Source of the DNA: Acinetobacter sp. WCHA45
GTDB taxonomy: Bacteria; Pseudomonadota; Gammaproteobacteria; Pseudomonadales; Moraxellaceae
Assembly: GCF_002165255.2 (NCBI RefSeq)
Contig: NZ_CP028561.1
Location: forward strand, 434,001 to 498,000
DNA length: 64,000 nt
Direction of reading: 5' to 3'
Below the pieces are notes generated by a model. The model made no database searches, had not been told where the DNA came from, and saw only the letters and a program-made list of their open reading frames with translations. Positions 60,960-64,000 of the stretch are shown here, piece by piece. The translations under genes and the position numbers were made by a program. Positions within the stretch are counted from its first letter, which is position 1, and each line of letters begins with the position of its first letter.

Positions 60960-61443
60960 TTGAAACAATATTCCTCAGAAACATGGCTTAGCATCGGAAA
61001 ACTTGCAAAACGTAGCGGCGTAAGTGTTCCAACCATTCGTTTTTATGAAGAAAAAATCTGATTTGGAGTACTAGAACGGAGGGGGATCAGCGTAGGTATC
61101 AGCGTGCGATGCTTAGGCGAATTGCAATTATAAAAGCAGCTCAACAGGTTGGGATCAGTTTAAAACAAATAAAACAAACGCTGAGTATCTTACCAAAGCA
61201 ACAAGTGGCTACGAAAAAGATTGGCAAATTATGTCACAAGAGTGGCAAGGGCAATTGGATCAGCAAATCATGATGTTGTTGCAGTTAGGCCAACAATTGG
61301 ATCAATGTATCGGTTGTGGTTGTTTGTCTTTGGAGCAATATCTTTTGCGAAATCCTGAAGATTGTCTGGGAGAGGGGGCAATAGGTGCACATTTTCAAGA
61401 AATTTTATTTTTAATGAATCAAAAAAATGAGTCAGAATTTTAA
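60960..61443 (+). pseudogene. soxR: SoxR-type redox regulator, broken by two frameshifts
   Basis: The remnant encodes a MerR-family [2Fe-2S] regulator that activates genes in response to redox-cycling compounds. A TTG start after AAGGA opens WLSIGKLAKRSGVSVPTIRF, then YEEK, and hits a TGA at 61059. Restoring one A in the A-run 61051-61056 continues as NLIWSTRTEGDQRRYQRAML, then RRIAIIKAAQQVGI. A second missing base at the A-run 61214-61218 restores KKDWQIMSQEW through the C-terminus. The cluster motif CIGCGC is present, but the fourth ligand of the CX2CXCX5C pattern reads Tyr (TAT, 61339). Either gene decay or sequence error in homopolymers explains the frameshifts. It is divergent from ridA. 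Confidence 0.85.
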
Positions 61444-61456
61444 AAGATGATTTTAT

Positions 61457-61479
61457 TGCACTAATTTTGTGCATTTTTT
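61457..61479 (+). terminator. Terminator of the soxR locus
   Basis: TGCAC and GTGCA pair around TAATTTT, with six T following, right after the soxR stop. Confidence 0.6.
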
Positions 61480-61882
61480 GAGGTTTTACTAGACAAAATC
61501 ATACAAATATCACTTGAAAAAATGCCATTTAAAATTTTTACATTTATTTTTGATAATTATCTTGATTGATCTCTATTCGCATCTTTGAATCATTTTGAAT
61601 GATTTGCTTAGTCTTTACTAATCGATGATTTTATCTGTAAAAATTTGATCGAAGTCGCTCTAAAAACGCTATAAATGTTCTAAGAAGCCAATCCCACCGA
61701 TTGATTGCATGATTATGATGCAGATTCGGATGGTTTATAAATCACAATACGTTCAATATCTAAACCAGATAAGTAATTTGTATTGATTATAAGTCATTGA
61801 TGCAACAAAGCCCTGATTTATTATTTATACCTTACTTTTTTATCTGTTGTTGATGACTGAAAAAGATAGTGAGCTGGTGAGT

Positions 61883-61911
61883 TTGTTTAAATAATCAGAT
61901 TTACTTATATA
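61883..61911 (+). promoter_or_regulatory. Candidate promoter of the pnt operon
   Basis: TTGTTT (61883-61888) and TATATA (61906-61911) are 17 bases apart, which would give a leader of about 220 bases before pntA1. The surrounding 61480-62140 is AT-rich (about 660 bases) with no convincing gene; a 25-codon ATG frame near 61709 lacks a ribosome site. Confidence 0.35.
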
Positions 61912-62087
61912 GTATATAAAGATAAAGTTTTTTTACTTATAAGTAGGCAAACATGCTGATTATATAAGTTGTAAACATTAATCTGAATCATCAGTTCAAA
62001 ATATAGGTATTTATTAAATAAATATTGGGTGGAATTTTAAAAAAGTTCCATTAGAATCCAAAATTCAACAAAGAATACTCCTGGGGG

Positions 62088-62110
62088 AAACATTGCTACT
62101 CGCGATGTTT
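62088..62110 (+). other. Hairpin in the pntA1 leader
   Basis: AAACATTGC and GCGATGTTT form a 9-bp stem (one T-G pair) around TACTC, ending about 30 bases before the pntA1 start. A weaker repeat, TGGAA/TTCCA, lies at 62030-62050. Function is unknown. Confidence 0.4.
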
Positions 62111-62140
62111 ACTTAAGAAAAACTAGCTTGAGGAACGCTC

Positions 62141-63268
62141 ATGCAGATCGGAATCCCAACCGAAACTGTTGCAGGTGAAAGTCGTGTAGCGGCAACACCA
62201 GAAACAGTTAAGAAGTTGATTAACGCAGGTCATAGCATTGTCATTCAACGTGGCGCTGGTGTTAAAGCAGCCTATATTGACAGTGCTTATGAACAAGTTG
62301 GCGCAACTATTACGGACGATGCTTATACAGGCAGCCAAATTATTTTGAAGGTACGTGCCCCTAAAGGTGACGAAATTCAAAAACTTGCGGCAAATACAAC
62401 TGTAATAGCTATGTTTGACCCTTACCGCAATCCAGAATTAGACCAGTTTGCTACTCAGCAAGTGTCTGCTTTTGCTTTAGAGTTACTTCCTCGTACGCTT
62501 TCACGTGCACAAAATATGGATGTACTTTCTTCTCAAGCAAACTTAGCGGGTTATAAATCTGTATTGTTAGCTGCGGCTGAATATCAACGTATGTTCCCAA
62601 TGTTAATGACTGCTGCGGGTACCGTAAAACCTGCGCGTGTTGTGATCATGGGTGTTGGTGTTGCTGGTCTTCAAGCGATTGCGACTGCAAAACGTTTAGG
62701 TGCAGTTGTAGAAGCAACTGACTTACGTCCAACGGCTAAAGAACAAGTTGAGTCTTTAGGTGGTAAATGGTTAGACGTACCAATGTCAGACGAAGAAAAA
62801 CAACGTGCTGCTGAAGCTGCGAAAAGCGGTTATGGTTGGCAGCCGGGTGAGCAATACATCAAAGATCAAGCTGCGATTGTAGATAAAGCTGTATCAAATG
62901 CTGACATCGTAATCACGACTGCATTGATTCCGGGTCGTAATGCTCCGCGCCTGATCAAGGCTGAAACTGTTGCCAAGATGAAACCGGGTTCTGTCATTTT
63001 AGATATGGCAGTTGAAACGGGTGGTAACGTTGAAGGTTCTAAAGAAGGCGAAACTGTTGTTACTGAAAATGGTGTGAAAATTTTGGGTATTCCAAACATT
63101 CCAGGCACAGTTGCAACTGAAGCATCTGCATTGTATGCACGTAACGTTTTCAACTTCCTTGAAACATTATTCGACAAAGACAAAAACTTTGCGATCAATC
63201 AAGAAGATGAAATCCAAAAAGCGTTACTCGTGACTCATGGCGGTCAAGTACTGCTCAAGCGCGGTTAA
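62141..63268 (+). CDS. pntAA: NAD(P) transhydrogenase subunit alpha, part 1 (NAD-binding)
   Basis: This is the soluble NAD(H)-binding domain I of the proton-translocating transhydrogenase, which makes NADPH from NADH using proton motive force. The 375-residue protein has the Rossmann fold [20 protein letters not shown] and family segments [18 protein letters not shown] and [17 protein letters not shown]. In enterobacteria this part is fused with membrane domain to a single PntA; here it is split, as in other Acinetobacter-type genomes. GAGGAACG precedes the ATG. It starts the pnt operon. Confidence 0.95.
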   Translation: MQIGIPTETVAGESRVAATPETVKKLINAGHSIVIQRGAGVKAAYIDSAYEQVGATITDDAYTGSQIILKVRAPKGDEIQKLAANTTVIAMFDPYRNPELDQFATQQVSAFALELLPRTLSRAQNMDVLSSQANLAGYKSVLLAAAEYQRMFPMLMTAAGTVKPARVVIMGVGVAGLQAIATAKRLGAVVEATDLRPTAKEQVESLGGKWLDVPMSDEEKQRAAEAAKSGYGWQPGEQYIKDQAAIVDKAVSNADIVITTALIPGRNAPRLIKAETVAKMKPGSVILDMAVETGGNVEGSKEGETVVTENGVKILGIPNIPGTVATEASALYARNVFNFLETLFDKDKNFAINQEDEIQKALLVTHGGQVLLKRG

Positions 63269-63279
63269 GGAGAGTTCTC

Positions 63280-63603
63280 ATGGTTGAAACGATTACAATT
63301 TTCGTCCTTGCCATCTTCGTAGGTTACTACGTAGTTTGGGGAGTAACACCTGCGTTACATACACCACTTATGGCGGTAACGAACGCATTGTCTTCAATCA
63401 TTATCGTTGGGGCAATGATCCAGACTGTAGGTATGCCTGCAATTGGTGTTGATGCCAATGTAGCATTCCAAAGTGTAAATGTTGTAAGCATCTTAGGTGC
63501 TGTTGCTGTGTTCTTGGCAAGTATCAACATTTTTGGTGGCTTTGCTGTAACTGCTCGTATGCTTGAAATGTTCAAGCCGAAGCAAAAGAAAAAAGAGGGC
63601 TAA
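63280..63603 (+). CDS. pntAB: NAD(P) transhydrogenase subunit alpha, part 2 (membrane)
   Basis: This 107-residue integral membrane protein has about three helices ([58 protein letters not shown]) and a basic end (KPKQKKKEG). It is the small membrane part of the split PntA that joins PntB to form the proton channel. It lies 11 bases after pntAA, with GGAGAG before the ATG. Confidence 0.93.
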   Translation: MVETITIFVLAIFVGYYVVWGVTPALHTPLMAVTNALSSIIIVGAMIQTVGMPAIGVDANVAFQSVNVVSILGAVAVFLASINIFGGFAVTARMLEMFKPKQKKKEG

Positions 63604-63606
63604 GCA

Positions 63607-64000
63607 ATGGAATTTATTCGAGACTATGCGGATTGGTTCTACCTGATTGGTGCTGTCCTCTTTATCTTAACTTTACGTGGCTTGTCTGGTCCTAAGACTG
63701 CAATTGCAGGTAACCGCTACGGTATGATCGCAATGGCGATTGCTGTAGTCACAACCTTCTTTGTTGCTGAGCATCCAGTAGTTTGGATGATTGGCGGTGC
63801 AATGGTATTGGGTGCTGTTGTTGGTATCGCACGTGCGAGAACAGTTCCAATGACGCAAATGCCTGAGACGGTTGCATTGATGCACTCTCTCGTCGGTTTG
63901 GCTGCAGTATTAATTGCGATTGCTGCGATTCTACACAACAACCAACTCAATGTATTATTTGAACAAAATGAAGCTGCTTTAACTGCTGCTGGTGTTCAGC
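63607..64000 (+). CDS. pntB: NAD(P) transhydrogenase subunit beta, cut by window edge
   Basis: The 131 visible residues begin MEFIRDYADWFYLIGAVLFI and continue with three or more membrane helices, GLSGPKTAIAGNRYGMIAMA and MPETVALMHSLVGLAAVLIA, typical of PntB domain II. The NADP-binding domain III lies beyond the edge. It begins 3 bases after the end of pntAB. Confidence 0.93.
   Translation, partial: MEFIRDYADWFYLIGAVLFILTLRGLSGPKTAIAGNRYGMIAMAIAVVTTFFVAEHPVVWMIGGAMVLGAVVGIARARTVPMTQMPETVALMHSLVGLAAVLIAIAAILHNNQLNVLFEQNEAALTAAGVQ

Noticed and set aside
61231..61443. A stand-alone 70-codon gene with a CIGCGC motif
   Set aside because: It is the third piece of the frameshifted soxR, not an independent gene.
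61709..61787. A 25-codon frame starting ATGATTATGATG
   Set aside because: There is no ribosome site, and the frame is explained by AT-rich spacer.

Overview
The window is a stretch of Acinetobacter (Moraxellaceae) chromosome. The evidence is an AT-rich genome, an rRNA operon of the Acinetobacter type (16S, tRNA-Ile GAT, tRNA-Ala TGC, 23S, 5S), and proteins and gene pairs typical of that genus, such as two-gene pntA, class I fumarase, MnmC, ClpP/ClpX next to trigger factor, and tandem DUF2147 proteins. I see no phage, insertion sequence, integron, plasmid gene or CRISPR array. This is mostly core chromosome, and only a few items are unusual.

Layout. 1-3004: metX (cut by the left edge) and leuA on the minus strand, with a candidate leucine-rich leader peptide ahead of leuA. 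3243-6334: an iron-uptake pair (TonB-dependent siderophore receptor and PiuC-type dioxygenase) behind a Fur-like box. 6667-10139: tig, clpP, clpX. 10290-18322: a lipoprotein, a small secreted protein, fumarase, the ackA-pta acetate pathway and proA. 18667-24459: an alpha/beta hydrolase fused to a PilZ-like domain, a methyltransferase, nagZ and prc. 24521-28366: two DUF2147 proteins, an LrgA/LrgB-type pair, hflX and a previously uncalled 47-residue membrane protein. 28553-32126: lipid and envelope enzymes (acyltransferase, phospholipase D-type lipoprotein, metallophosphoesterase). 32175-34404: a YfiR-YfiN-YfiB type diguanylate cyclase signalling operon. 34553-40394: the rRNA operon, with promoters, RNase III-type processing stems and a terminator. 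40627-48288: an Ig-like lipoprotein, DUF442 phosphatase/sulfurtransferase, hydrolase, trxC, two hotdog thioesterases, yajQ, a rhodanese and mnmC. 48306-53867: yciI, yciB, PHP exonuclease, bestrophin, radC, coaBC. 54022-59109: cytochrome b562, an Ada-like/AlkB alkylation-repair pair, secB-grxC-rhodanese, rsgA, orn. 59249-61443: MFS transporter and RidA genes behind a SoxR-type promoter, divergent from a broken soxR. 62141-64000: pntA1, pntA2 and the start of pntB.

How the genes connect. Several encode redox and stress functions: thioredoxin 2, glutaredoxin, rhodaneses, the SoxR locus and transhydrogenase. Cyclic-di-GMP-related genes recur but are not clustered: the YfiBNR module makes and controls the signal, a PilZ-like fusion and YajQ may bind it, and Orn clears its pGpG breakdown product. 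The best leads for a second look are the degenerate soxR with an intact operator, the leuA leader peptide, the hydrolase-PilZ fusion and two small membrane proteins.
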